Positions 1 to 6,267 of a stretch of DNA of 10,059 nt are shown piece after piece. A program made the position numbers and the translations under genes. This DNA comes from Lachnospiraceae bacterium (lineage in GTDB: Bacteria > Bacillota > Clostridia > Lachnospirales > Lachnospiraceae), in contig JAAVYC010000166.1 in the NCBI GenBank assembly GCA_022790905.1, forward strand, positions 1 through 10,059, in the 5' to 3' direction. How positions within the stretch are numbered: position 1 is the stretch's first letter; every line of letters begins with the position of its first letter. The notes beneath the pieces are model-generated. The model searched no databases. It was not told the DNA's origin and saw only the letters and a list, made by a program, of their open reading frames with translations.

Positions 1-21
1 AATTTTTCCCAATATAAAATG

Positions 22-51
22 ATCCCGGCTGCTATGTTTGGCAGCCGGGAT
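22..51 (-). terminator. Probable intrinsic terminator of the aroF-tyrA operon
   Basis: A perfect 11-bp GC-rich inverted repeat (ATCCCGGCTGC / GCAGCCGGGAT) encloses an 8-base loop. Read on the minus strand, the stem lies about 130 bases past the tyrA stop and is followed by CATTTTAT, a short and imperfect U-run. Read on the plus strand it is followed by GTCATAAGG, with no U-run, so a minus-strand terminator is the better reading. The long, weakly U-tailed layout leaves some doubt. It could instead be a 3'-end stabilising hairpin. Confidence 0.65.
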
Positions 52-181
52 GTCATAAGGAAAGACTGTCGTATAGAAATTAGAAAAATAGATTTGAATT
101 GATAGAAGTGAATTTTGTTTGAAGTACCAGATAAAGCTAAGATATCAGCTCTCTCCCCATTGCGTATATATTGTATCATAT

Positions 182-1279
182 TCATCGCTTATGCACAAGA
201 TAGTGATTGTCAGATAATAATTTTAGTGCACTTTGTAGAGATTCTTTTTCATAGAATTCAATTTGCAAGACACCGTCTTCGAATTCTCGATTGTGAAGAA
301 TACCAATATTTTTGATACTGATATTGTGGCTTGCCATGATCGTTGCAAGTGTTGCAATCGCACCTGCCTCATCAATCAAATCGCAGTATACAATATGGGA
401 TTCTGCATAAAGACCAGAAGTGGTACTTGTCATAGAATCCCGATAATCTTTGGCCTCTTCAAAAAATGTAGAAATTTTTCCAGAAGCTTTATTTTGAATA
501 TCAAGACGAATTTTTTGTAAAGAGGACAGATAAGAATCGATGACTCTTAAAATTTGTTCTTGATTGGATAGACAAATATTTTGCCACATGATTGGAGAAG
601 AGGAAGCGATTCTTGTGATATCTTTGAATCCTCCGGCAGCAATTGTGCGCATTGTTTCATGTTTGTCATCTAAATCTGATATAAGATTGACGAGGCTTGC
701 GGCAATAATATGCGGAAGATGACTGATTGCCGCTGTTGCATAATCGTGTGTTTCATAGTCCAGAATCATTGGGATGGCCCCTAAAGATTTTATCAGATTT
801 AGAAATTTTTGTATTTTTGAATTTGATATTTGAAAAGCCGGTGTAAGGATATAGTAAGCATTTTCCAAAAGATGATCGGTGGCGTTTGAAAATCCGGTTT
901 TTTCAGAACCGCACATCGGATGTCCTCCGATAAAATTTTTTTCCATATCCAAGTGGATTACAGCTTTGTGAATATCTGTTTTTACACTTCCAACGTCAGT
1001 AATAATACAGGAAGGCTGGATAATGGTTTTTAACTGCTCTAAATAAGTTAGATTCTGCTGTACGGGAGTGCATAAAAAGATGCAATCACAGTCGGCAAAA
1101 GCTGTGAGAGGCAACAAATCGGAATTGGAAATGATGCGTGATTCGTATGCCTCGATAATGGTTTCTTTATGTCTTGCAGTGGCGATCAAAGTTGTGCTAG
1201 GAGCCTTTTTTTTGATTGTTTTAGCGATGGACCCTCCGATCAGTCCAAGACCAATAAAACCGATTTTTTGCATGGACAT
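182..1279 (-). CDS. tyrA: Prephenate dehydrogenase with C-terminal ACT domain
   Basis: This 365-residue protein oxidises and decarboxylates prephenate to 4-hydroxyphenylpyruvate with NAD(P)+, the committed step to tyrosine, in the cytoplasm. Visible features are an N-terminal Rossmann nucleotide-binding loop (GLGLIGGS, residues 10-17), TDVGSVK (94-100), GGHPMCGSE (118-126), SHLPH with the conserved histidines (186-190), and GGFKDITRIASSSP (216-229). Residues from about 293 to the end form an ACT domain (LIDEAGAIATLATIM), which in this family usually mediates feedback by tyrosine; that role is inferred here. The length fits an ACT-bearing monofunctional TyrA, and no chorismate mutase domain is fused. 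The start is supported by GGAG six to seven bases upstream. The ATG shares one base with the aroF stop (TAATG), which implies translational coupling. A second in-frame ATG two codons later is less well spaced from the ribosome binding site. Confidence 0.96.
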   Translation of the reverse strand: MSMQKIGFIGLGLIGGSIAKTIKKKAPSTTLIATARHKETIIEAYESRIISNSDLLPLTAFADCDCIFLCTPVQQNLTYLEQLKTIIQPSCIITDVGSVKTDIHKAVIHLDMEKNFIGGHPMCGSEKTGFSNATDHLLENAYYILTPAFQISNSKIQKFLNLIKSLGAIPMILDYETHDYATAAISHLPHIIAASLVNLISDLDDKHETMRTIAAGGFKDITRIASSSPIMWQNICLSNQEQILRVIDSYLSSLQKIRLDIQNKASGKISTFFEEAKDYRDSMTSTTSGLYAESHIVYCDLIDEAGAIATLATIMASHNISIKNIGILHNREFEDGVLQIEFYEKESLQSALKLLSDNHYLVHKR

Positions 1280-2292
1280 TAGATACTCCTTCCAGATAAT
1301 TTAATATATGGCAGCAAACGCTTCATAACAGAATCAAATTGTTCAAATCCTAAAGATTGTGGTCCGTCAGAAAGAGCGTGTTCTGGATCATTGTGTACTT
1401 CGATCATCAGTCCGTCAGCGCCGCAGGCGATTGCCGCTTTTGCAAGAGGTTCCACATATTTGCGTACGCCGGTGGCATGGCTTGGGTCCACAATGACGGG
1501 AAGATGTGTTTTTTCTTTTAATACGCACACAGCGCTCAAATCTAAAGTGTTGCGTGTTGTCGTCTCAAAAGTACGGATTCCGCGCTCGCAGAGTGCAACA
1601 TTGGGATTGCCCGCTGCCATAATGTATTCTGCAGCATTGAGCCATTCGTCGATTGTGGCGGCTAGTCCCCGTTTTAATAGGACGGGCATGCCAGTGCGTC
1701 CTGCTTCTTTTAAAAGTTCAAAATTCTGCATATTTCTCGCACCGATCTGAAGCATAGAGACGTAGTGTTCTGCAGATTCTACAGCGTGCGCGCTTGTCAC
1801 TTCACAGATGGTAGCGAGTCCAGTTTCTTTTGCAGCGGTTTGCATGTATTTTAGACCTTCTACTTCTAATCCTTGAAAAGAATATGGAGATGTGCGTGGT
1901 TTATAAGCTCCGCCTCTTAAAATAGTCGCACCAGATTTTTTCACGGAACGGGCAATTGTCAGAAGCTGTTCCTCTGTTTCTACGGCACAGGGGCCAGATA
2001 TAATCGTCATATTTTTTGGACCGATTTCGGTGTTACTGACAGAAAAAGACATTGGTTCCGGATGAAATTTTCGATTAGACAATTTATAACTCTCCGTAAT
2101 CGGAACAATTTTTTCCACCATTGGATGGTTGCTGATGGCGTTGGCATCTAATTTGGATTTGTCGCCGACAACACCGATGATAAATACTTCTTCGCCTTGG
2201 GAGAGATGGGTTTTTAATCCGTTTTTTTCAATTTGAGATACAATCTTTTTGACAGCAGATTCATCTGCTTTATCTTTCATAACAATAATCAT
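1279..2292 (-). CDS. aroF: DAHP synthase (3-deoxy-7-phosphoheptulonate synthase), type I-beta with N-terminal regulatory domain
   Basis: This enzyme condenses phosphoenolpyruvate and erythrose-4-phosphate to DAHP, the entry step of the shikimate pathway. The 337-residue protein has the Thermotoga maritima-type layout. An N-terminal ferredoxin-like domain of about 70 residues (MIIVMK...ESYKL) is, in that relative, the tyrosine-sensing regulatory part. A (beta/alpha)8 barrel follows. Barrel signatures are ISGPCAVE with metal-ligand Cys102, RGGAYKPRTSPYSFQG with Lys131, QIGARNMQNF (182-191), LLKRG (205-209), CERGIRTFE (235-243), VDPSHATG with His272, EVH with Glu298, and Asp309. The four expected metal ligands are all present. 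AGAGGAA sits about six bases before the ATG. It is the first gene of the operon with tyrA. Feedback by aromatic amino acids is inferred from domain content, not shown. Confidence 0.97.
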   Translation of the reverse strand: MIIVMKDKADESAVKKIVSQIEKNGLKTHLSQGEEVFIIGVVGDKSKLDANAISNHPMVEKIVPITESYKLSNRKFHPEPMSFSVSNTEIGPKNMTIISGPCAVETEEQLLTIARSVKKSGATILRGGAYKPRTSPYSFQGLEVEGLKYMQTAAKETGLATICEVTSAHAVESAEHYVSMLQIGARNMQNFELLKEAGRTGMPVLLKRGLAATIDEWLNAAEYIMAAGNPNVALCERGIRTFETTTRNTLDLSAVCVLKEKTHLPVIVDPSHATGVRKYVEPLAKAAIACGADGLMIEVHNDPEHALSDGPQSLGFEQFDSVMKRLLPYIKLSGRSI

Positions 2293-2333
2293 AATAGTTC
2301 CTCTTTTCGGATAAAATTAATAGGTATTGCACG

Positions 2334-2350
2334 AATCAATGGCATTGATT
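2334..2350. promoter_or_regulatory. 17-bp palindrome in the aroF 5' leader
   Basis: AATCAATGGCATTGATT is a perfect 8+1+8 inverted repeat in the transcribed leader of aroF, about 40 bases upstream of its start codon. It could be a protein-binding operator or, as RNA, only a weak hairpin, because its one-base centre is too tight for a good loop. That favours a DNA site. No regulator is identified. Confidence 0.4.
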
Positions 2351-2387
2351 TGTGGTTGCTGTTGATTCAGATGCTAAACTGTATACT

Positions 2388-2416
2388 ATCATACTATGAA
2401 AAAACCGAAAATGCAA
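2388..2416 (-). promoter_or_regulatory. SigA-type promoter for aroF-tyrA
   Basis: On the minus strand a -35 box TTGCAT (2416-2411) is followed by exactly 17 bases and a -10 box TATGAT (2393-2388). The -10 matches five of six consensus bases; the -35 is weaker. The predicted start is near 2381, giving a leader of about 90 bases. It runs opposite to the promoter at 2487-2515, and the two -35 boxes are about 70 bases apart. Confidence 0.7.
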
Positions 2417-2428
2417 CACTTTAAAGTG
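2417..2428. promoter_or_regulatory. 12-bp perfect palindrome abutting the aroF -35 box
   Basis: CACTTTAAAGTG is a perfect 12-bp palindrome whose edge touches the -35 hexamer of the aroF promoter. This is the position expected for an activator or repressor site. It could affect the divergent promoter as well, about 60 bases away. The binding protein is unknown, and a 12-bp AT-rich palindrome can arise by chance. Confidence 0.35.
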
Positions 2429-2486
2429 ACGAAGTAAAAAGGAGAGAGAAACAGATAAAATAAATTGTGAAAAATGAATAAAACCC

Positions 2487-2515
2487 TTGAGAATAATCAG
2501 AATATTTTGTACAAT
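2487..2515 (+). promoter_or_regulatory. SigA-type promoter for the EF-G paralogue operon
   Basis: TTGAGA (2487-2492), a 17-base spacer and TACAAT (2510-2515) form a near-consensus promoter. Transcription is expected to begin near 2521-2522, giving a leader of about 48 bases to the start codon at 2569. Confidence 0.78.
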
Positions 2516-2524
2516 ACTGTTATG

Positions 2525-2541
2525 GGTAACGAAATGTTACC
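2525..2541 (+). promoter_or_regulatory. Inverted repeat at the 5' end of the EF-G paralogue transcript
   Basis: GGTAACGAAATGTTACC is a perfect 6-bp inverted repeat with a five-base centre, starting within a few bases of the predicted transcription start. In DNA it fits a repressor operator overlapping the initiation region. In RNA it would be a small 5'-terminal hairpin. The sequence alone does not decide between these. Confidence 0.4.
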
Positions 2542-2568
2542 ACGAACCAACTTAAGGGAGGATTTTAT

Positions 2569-4656
2569 ATGAACGTTTATACGACTGACAAGATACGAAA
2601 TGTGGTTCTTTTAGGACATGGGGGAGCCGGAAAAACAACTTTAGTAGAGGCAATGGCTTATTTGTCTGGTATCACAACACGTATGGGAAAGATTAGTGAT
2701 GGAAACACAATCAGTGATTATGATAAAGAAGAGACAAAGCGTTCCTTTTCGATCAACACATCTGTTGTGCCAATTCAATGGGAAGGTACAAAGATCAATA
2801 TTTTAGATACGCCTGGATATTTTGATTTTATAGGTGAAGTGGAGGAAGCTGCGAGTGTGGCGGACGCTGCAATCATCGTTGTCTCAGGCAAAAATGGAGT
2901 TGAGATTGGAACGAAAAAGGCATGGGAAACCTGTGAAAAATACAAACTTCCGAGAATGGTATTTGTGACGGATATGGACATTGATAACGCCAGTTATCGA
3001 CAGGTGGTGGAGGATTTACAGGAGTTATATGGAAAGAAAATCGCACCATTCCATTTGCCGGTTCGTGAGAATGAGGAATTTATAGGTTATGTCAATGTTT
3101 TACAGCAAAGAGCAAAACGTTGGAAAGATAACGGTGAAGTAGAGAAAATGGATGTTCCGGATTATTCAAAAGAGCATCTAGAGACTTACCGAGAAGAGCT
3201 GATGGAAGCAGTAGCGGAGACCAGTGAAGAATTGATGGACCGCTATTTTAGTGGAGAAGAGTTCTCGGAAGAGGAGATTCGTGAGGCGCTTCATGCAAAT
3301 GTAGCAGATGGAAATATCGTTCCGGTGTTAATGGGTTCGAATATATTGGCACGCGGAATGTATACATTGATGGTAGATATCGTAAAATATTTCCCGAGTC
3401 CTCAAAAACGTGAATGTACAGGAACCAATGTCAAAACAGATGAGATATATGAGGCAAATTATGATGCTTCCAAAGAAAAATCAGCATATGTGTTTAAGAC
3501 AATTGTGGATCCATTTATCGGAAAATATTCATTGATTAAAGTGAATTCCGGTATTTTAAAGACAGATGATGTGCTATTTAATGCGGATAAAGATACAGAA
3601 GAAAAAATTGGAAAACTTTATGTTTTGAGAGGAAATAAACCAGAAGAAGTTTCCGAACTTCATGCAGGAGATATTGGAGCTCTCGCAAAACTTTCAAAAG
3701 TTACGACAAACGATACATTATCTACAAAAGCGAATCCGATTCAGTATATTCGGACCGAAATATCCATACCATATACTTGCATGAGATACACAGCAAAGAA
3801 TAAAGGAGATGAAGATAAAATCTCACAGACTTTGCAAAAACTGATGCAAGAAGATCTGACGCTTAAAAATGTCAATGACAGTGAAAACGGACAGACACTT
3901 CTCTATGGCATTGGAGATATGCATTTGGAAGTAGTTGCAAGCAAACTTCTGGAAAAATATAAGGTTGAGATTGAACTGACAAGACCAAAAGTTGCTTTCC
4001 GTGAGACGATCCGTAAAAAATCAGATGTGGAATCGAAGTATAAGAAACAGTCTGGAGGACATGGTCAGTATGGTCATGTCAAAATGACATTTGAGCCGTC
4101 AGGAGATTTAGAAAAACCATATGAGTTTGAACAGATTGTTGTGGGCGGAGCAGTTCCGAAAAATTATTTTCCAGCAGTGGAAAAGGGACTTGCAGATGCA
4201 GTATTAAAAGGTCCTATGGCAGCCTATCCGGTAGTCGGGGTCAAAGCCGTATTATATGATGGTTCCTATCACCCAGTGGACTCATCTGAGATGGCATTTA
4301 AAACAGCAGCCATTCAGGCATTTAAAAAAGGATTTATGGAGGCATCTCCTGTCCTTTTAGAGCCTATTTCTTCTATGAGAGTCGTTGTACCGGACAAATA
4401 CACCGGAGACGTTATGGGAGATTTGAATAAACGTCGTGGAAGAGTTCTTGGAATGAATCCGATTGAAGGGGGAAAACAGGAAATCCTTGCAGACGTGCCT
4501 ACTATGGAGCTTTATGGCTATATGACAGATTTGAGGGCCACTACAGGAGGGAGCGGAGAATACTCTTATGAGTTTTCAAGATATGAGCAGGCACCTTCTG
4601 ACATCCAGGAGAAGGAGATAGAGGCAAGGGCAAACAAACTGGATCAGGCAGAATAA
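2569..4656 (+). CDS. Elongation factor G paralogue (EF-G2-like translational GTPase)
   Basis: This 695-residue protein has full-length EF-G architecture. The GTPase domain covers about residues 8-280, with P-loop GHGGAGKT (16-23) and G3 DTPGYFDF (80-87). Domain II starts near 300. Domain III carries GIGDMHLEVV (447-456). Domain IV holds the tip-loop motif QSGGHGQYGHV (494-504) and DSSEMAFKTAA (571-581). Domain V has YTGDVMGDLNKRRGRVLGM (611-629). It differs from housekeeping FusA, which normally has GHIDAGKT, DTPGHVDF and NKMD. Here the catalytic His of G3 is Tyr84 and the guanine-specificity motif reads TDMD (134-137). It also stands outside any rpsL-rpsG-tuf str operon. It therefore belongs to the EF-G-like paralogue group, whose role on the ribosome is poorly defined. 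The start is set by GGGAGG seven bases upstream. It is the first gene of an operon with the secreted protein 30 bases downstream. Confidence 0.92.
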   Translation: MNVYTTDKIRNVVLLGHGGAGKTTLVEAMAYLSGITTRMGKISDGNTISDYDKEETKRSFSINTSVVPIQWEGTKINILDTPGYFDFIGEVEEAASVADAAIIVVSGKNGVEIGTKKAWETCEKYKLPRMVFVTDMDIDNASYRQVVEDLQELYGKKIAPFHLPVRENEEFIGYVNVLQQRAKRWKDNGEVEKMDVPDYSKEHLETYREELMEAVAETSEELMDRYFSGEEFSEEEIREALHANVADGNIVPVLMGSNILARGMYTLMVDIVKYFPSPQKRECTGTNVKTDEIYEANYDASKEKSAYVFKTIVDPFIGKYSLIKVNSGILKTDDVLFNADKDTEEKIGKLYVLRGNKPEEVSELHAGDIGALAKLSKVTTNDTLSTKANPIQYIRTEISIPYTCMRYTAKNKGDEDKISQTLQKLMQEDLTLKNVNDSENGQTLLYGIGDMHLEVVASKLLEKYKVEIELTRPKVAFRETIRKKSDVESKYKKQSGGHGQYGHVKMTFEPSGDLEKPYEFEQIVVGGAVPKNYFPAVEKGLADAVLKGPMAAYPVVGVKAVLYDGSYHPVDSSEMAFKTAAIQAFKKGFMEASPVLLEPISSMRVVVPDKYTGDVMGDLNKRRGRVLGMNPIEGGKQEILADVPTMELYGYMTDLRATTGGSGEYSYEFSRYEQAPSDIQEKEIEARANKLDQAE

Positions 4657-4686
4657 GAAAGAAAATAAGCGGTTTGGAGTGACCAG

Positions 4687-5985
4687 ATGAAAGGCAGAAT
4701 ACGAGAGTATACAGCGTGGTTGCTGATTCTTGTTTTCCTGTTAGGTGATCCCACAGTTGTTCAGGCATATGAATTCGATGGTGACCAGCCAGATTCTTTT
4801 TTAGATCAGGGGGATAGTCAAAATATTACGAGAACGGATGAATTGTTCGAGTATGATATCACATATGAGCTGAATGGGGGAGTGAATTCAGAAAAAAATG
4901 TGCAGACTTATCAGCTGGGGGATTTGCCGCTTGCACTGAAACCGCCAAGAAGAGTAGGGTATAATTTTGCAGGCTGGTATGCCGATAGTCGTTTTCAAAA
5001 GAGAGTGACAATGATCGAAAGAGATATGGCTGGAAACATGGTTTTACATGCCAAATGGACTAGAAAGATCAATGATGCGGAAAATATCAGCAGATATTCT
5101 TATCACACGAATGCGAAGATTGGACGGGATACCAAGACATTAAAGGACTGTAAGTATAAAGTCTTGGACAATATTCATATCCCGGGGATGCCTTCTACAC
5201 GAGAAGAGGATATCCAAAAAAAGCGTATTTTAGATGAGAATCAATGTCCGCAAGGACTTTGCCTTACAAAAGATTTTATTCTGGTTACGGCATACAGCTG
5301 TGATTGGGACGTGTTAGGTTCTCTCTATATCTTTGATCGCAACAGTGGAGAATATATTGCGACGTTTGGAATGAAAAAGAAAAGCCATTTAGGTGGAGTC
5401 GCTTACGATGGTGAGAATATATGGATTTGTCATTCCGATAATCGAACGCTAGAGAGAATACCTTATCAGATGCTTTTGGAAATTGCAAAAGAAAAACCAA
5501 AGAAATTTATTGACTGTTCAAAATCCATACAGGCTTTTCGGATAAAAAACCGTCCGTCATGTATTACCTTTCACGACGGAAAGCTTTGGGTGGCGACAGA
5601 AAACGATTTTATGAAATCAAAAATGATCTCTTATCGGTTTAACGGAAAGAAATTTGTCCCTAAAGACAGTTATACCATTCCAGCAAAAGTACAAGGAATT
5701 GCTTTTGCGGAGGATGGAAGAGTGTTTTTGAGTACTTCCTTGGGGCGGAAAAAGTCTTCTTTTTTGAAAGTATACAGTTCTTTGGAAGCTTTGGATGAGG
5801 AGCCGAATAAACCGGTGCAAAAAGTAGAGATGCCTCCGTGTTCAGAAGAGTTGGAGATTTTAGGAGAATATATCTATATTCTTTTTGAGTCGGCCAGCCA
5901 GAAATATTATGAGGGCACGGATGGGAAAGGAAGTAGTATTTCCCCTTTGGAGAAAATCATATGTATTAAATTAAATTCCGTTTAA
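4687..5985 (+). CDS. Secreted protein with InlB B-repeat and probable beta-propeller-like region
   Basis: The function is not recognised. The 432-residue product begins with a Sec signal peptide: basic MKGRIREY, hydrophobic WLLILVFLLG, and likely cleavage after VQA at residue 27. An acidic linker follows. Residues about 56-125 form one InlB B-repeat (Listeria-Bacteroides/Flg_new type), with YDITYELNGG, FAGWYAD and LHAKW. These are beta-grasp-like modules common in Firmicutes surface proteins. The remainder, about 150-432, repeats short strand patterns such as PQGLCLTKDFILVTAY, GGVAYDGENIWICHS, PSCITFHDGKLWVATE and VQGIAFAEDGRVFLSTS, spaced about 45-50 residues apart. That is typical of a propeller-like lyase or NHL/YncE fold; this is inference. 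There is no LPxTG motif, C-terminal anchor or second membrane span, so it is probably released or loosely wall-bound. GGAG lies seven bases before the ATG. It is cotranscribed with the upstream GTPase and followed by a strong terminator. Confidence 0.85.
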   Translation: MKGRIREYTAWLLILVFLLGDPTVVQAYEFDGDQPDSFLDQGDSQNITRTDELFEYDITYELNGGVNSEKNVQTYQLGDLPLALKPPRRVGYNFAGWYADSRFQKRVTMIERDMAGNMVLHAKWTRKINDAENISRYSYHTNAKIGRDTKTLKDCKYKVLDNIHIPGMPSTREEDIQKKRILDENQCPQGLCLTKDFILVTAYSCDWDVLGSLYIFDRNSGEYIATFGMKKKSHLGGVAYDGENIWICHSDNRTLERIPYQMLLEIAKEKPKKFIDCSKSIQAFRIKNRPSCITFHDGKLWVATENDFMKSKMISYRFNGKKFVPKDSYTIPAKVQGIAFAEDGRVFLSTSLGRKKSSFLKVYSSLEALDEEPNKPVQKVEMPPCSEELEILGEYIYILFESASQKYYEGTDGKGSSISPLEKIICIKLNSV

Positions 5986-5997
5986 AATTACGGGGAA

Positions 5998-6028
5998 AGG
6001 GAGGTATCGTCTAGATACCTCCTTTTTT
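5998..6028 (+). terminator. Rho-independent terminator of the EF-G paralogue operon
   Basis: The stem GGAGGTATC / GATACCTCC (9 bp, extendable by a G-T and A-T pairs) closes a five-base loop and is followed directly by six T residues (6023-6028). It lies 13 bases past the stop codon of the secreted protein. The A-run preceding the stem would give a weaker U-tail on the opposite strand. Confidence 0.93.
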
Positions 6029-6166
6029 ATTGTGTAGAAAATTCTTCTGGAATTTCTATATGAGCTGGTATGAAATTCATTTTTATTTTGAAAGCTAAAT
6101 CTATTTTTAAGAATTTACACAGCAGCTAGAAGATGCGCGAAGATAAGAAGTTGTAATTGAAAAGTC

Positions 6167-6195
6167 TTGACATGTATATACAAGAGTGATATGAT
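6167..6195 (+). promoter_or_regulatory. SigA-type promoter for deoC
   Basis: A consensus -35 TTGACA (6167-6172), a 17-base spacer and the -10 TATGAT (6190-6195) form a strong promoter. The predicted start is near 6202, leaving a leader of about 65 bases. The rest of the 5986-6267 spacer, outside the terminator and this promoter region, is AT-rich and shows no gene. Confidence 0.85.
6173..6182. promoter_or_regulatory. Palindrome TGTATATACA inside the deoC promoter spacer
   Basis: A perfect 10-bp palindrome begins immediately after the -35 box of the deoC promoter. Its TGTATATACAA core resembles operators of some GntR-family repressors such as TreR. A repressor here would block the polymerase. 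The half-sites are short, so this is a candidate only. Confidence 0.35.
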
Positions 6196-6198
6196 TAA

Positions 6199-6244
6199 AT
6201 CTGTAAGAAATAGGAAGATGAAATCAGCCTGGATTCTTGCAGAT
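6199..6244 (+). promoter_or_regulatory. Stem-loop at the 5' end of the deoC leader
   Basis: ATCTGTAAGAA (6199-6209) pairs with TTCTTGCAGAT (6234-6244) over 11 bp including one G-T. The 24-base apical region can form a small inner helix (AGG/CCT, then GAT/ATC). The stem starts within a few bases of the predicted transcription start and leaves the ribosome binding site free. No U-run follows, so it is not a terminator. It may protect the transcript 5' end or be a regulatory leader. It matches no riboswitch class I recognise. Confidence 0.45.
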
Positions 6245-6267
6245 ACATAGAAAAGGAGGATGCGAAA

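Noticed and set aside
1..179. Minus-strand open frame starting two bases after the tyrA stop and running off the left edge (MIQYIRNGERADIL...).
   Set aside because: No ribosome binding site precedes it, the GC-rich hairpin at 22-51 lies inside it, and the later residues look like translated AT-rich spacer. It could be a decayed gene end but cannot be supported.
4867..5062. InlB B-repeat as evidence of a horizontally acquired adhesin.
   Set aside because: Base composition and codon use match the neighbours, there is one repeat and no wall anchor, and the module is common in native Firmicutes proteins.
6036..6057. Imperfect inverted repeat AGAAAATTC / GAATTTCT after the terminator.
   Set aside because: It is short, bulged and made almost only of A and T, as expected by chance in this spacer.
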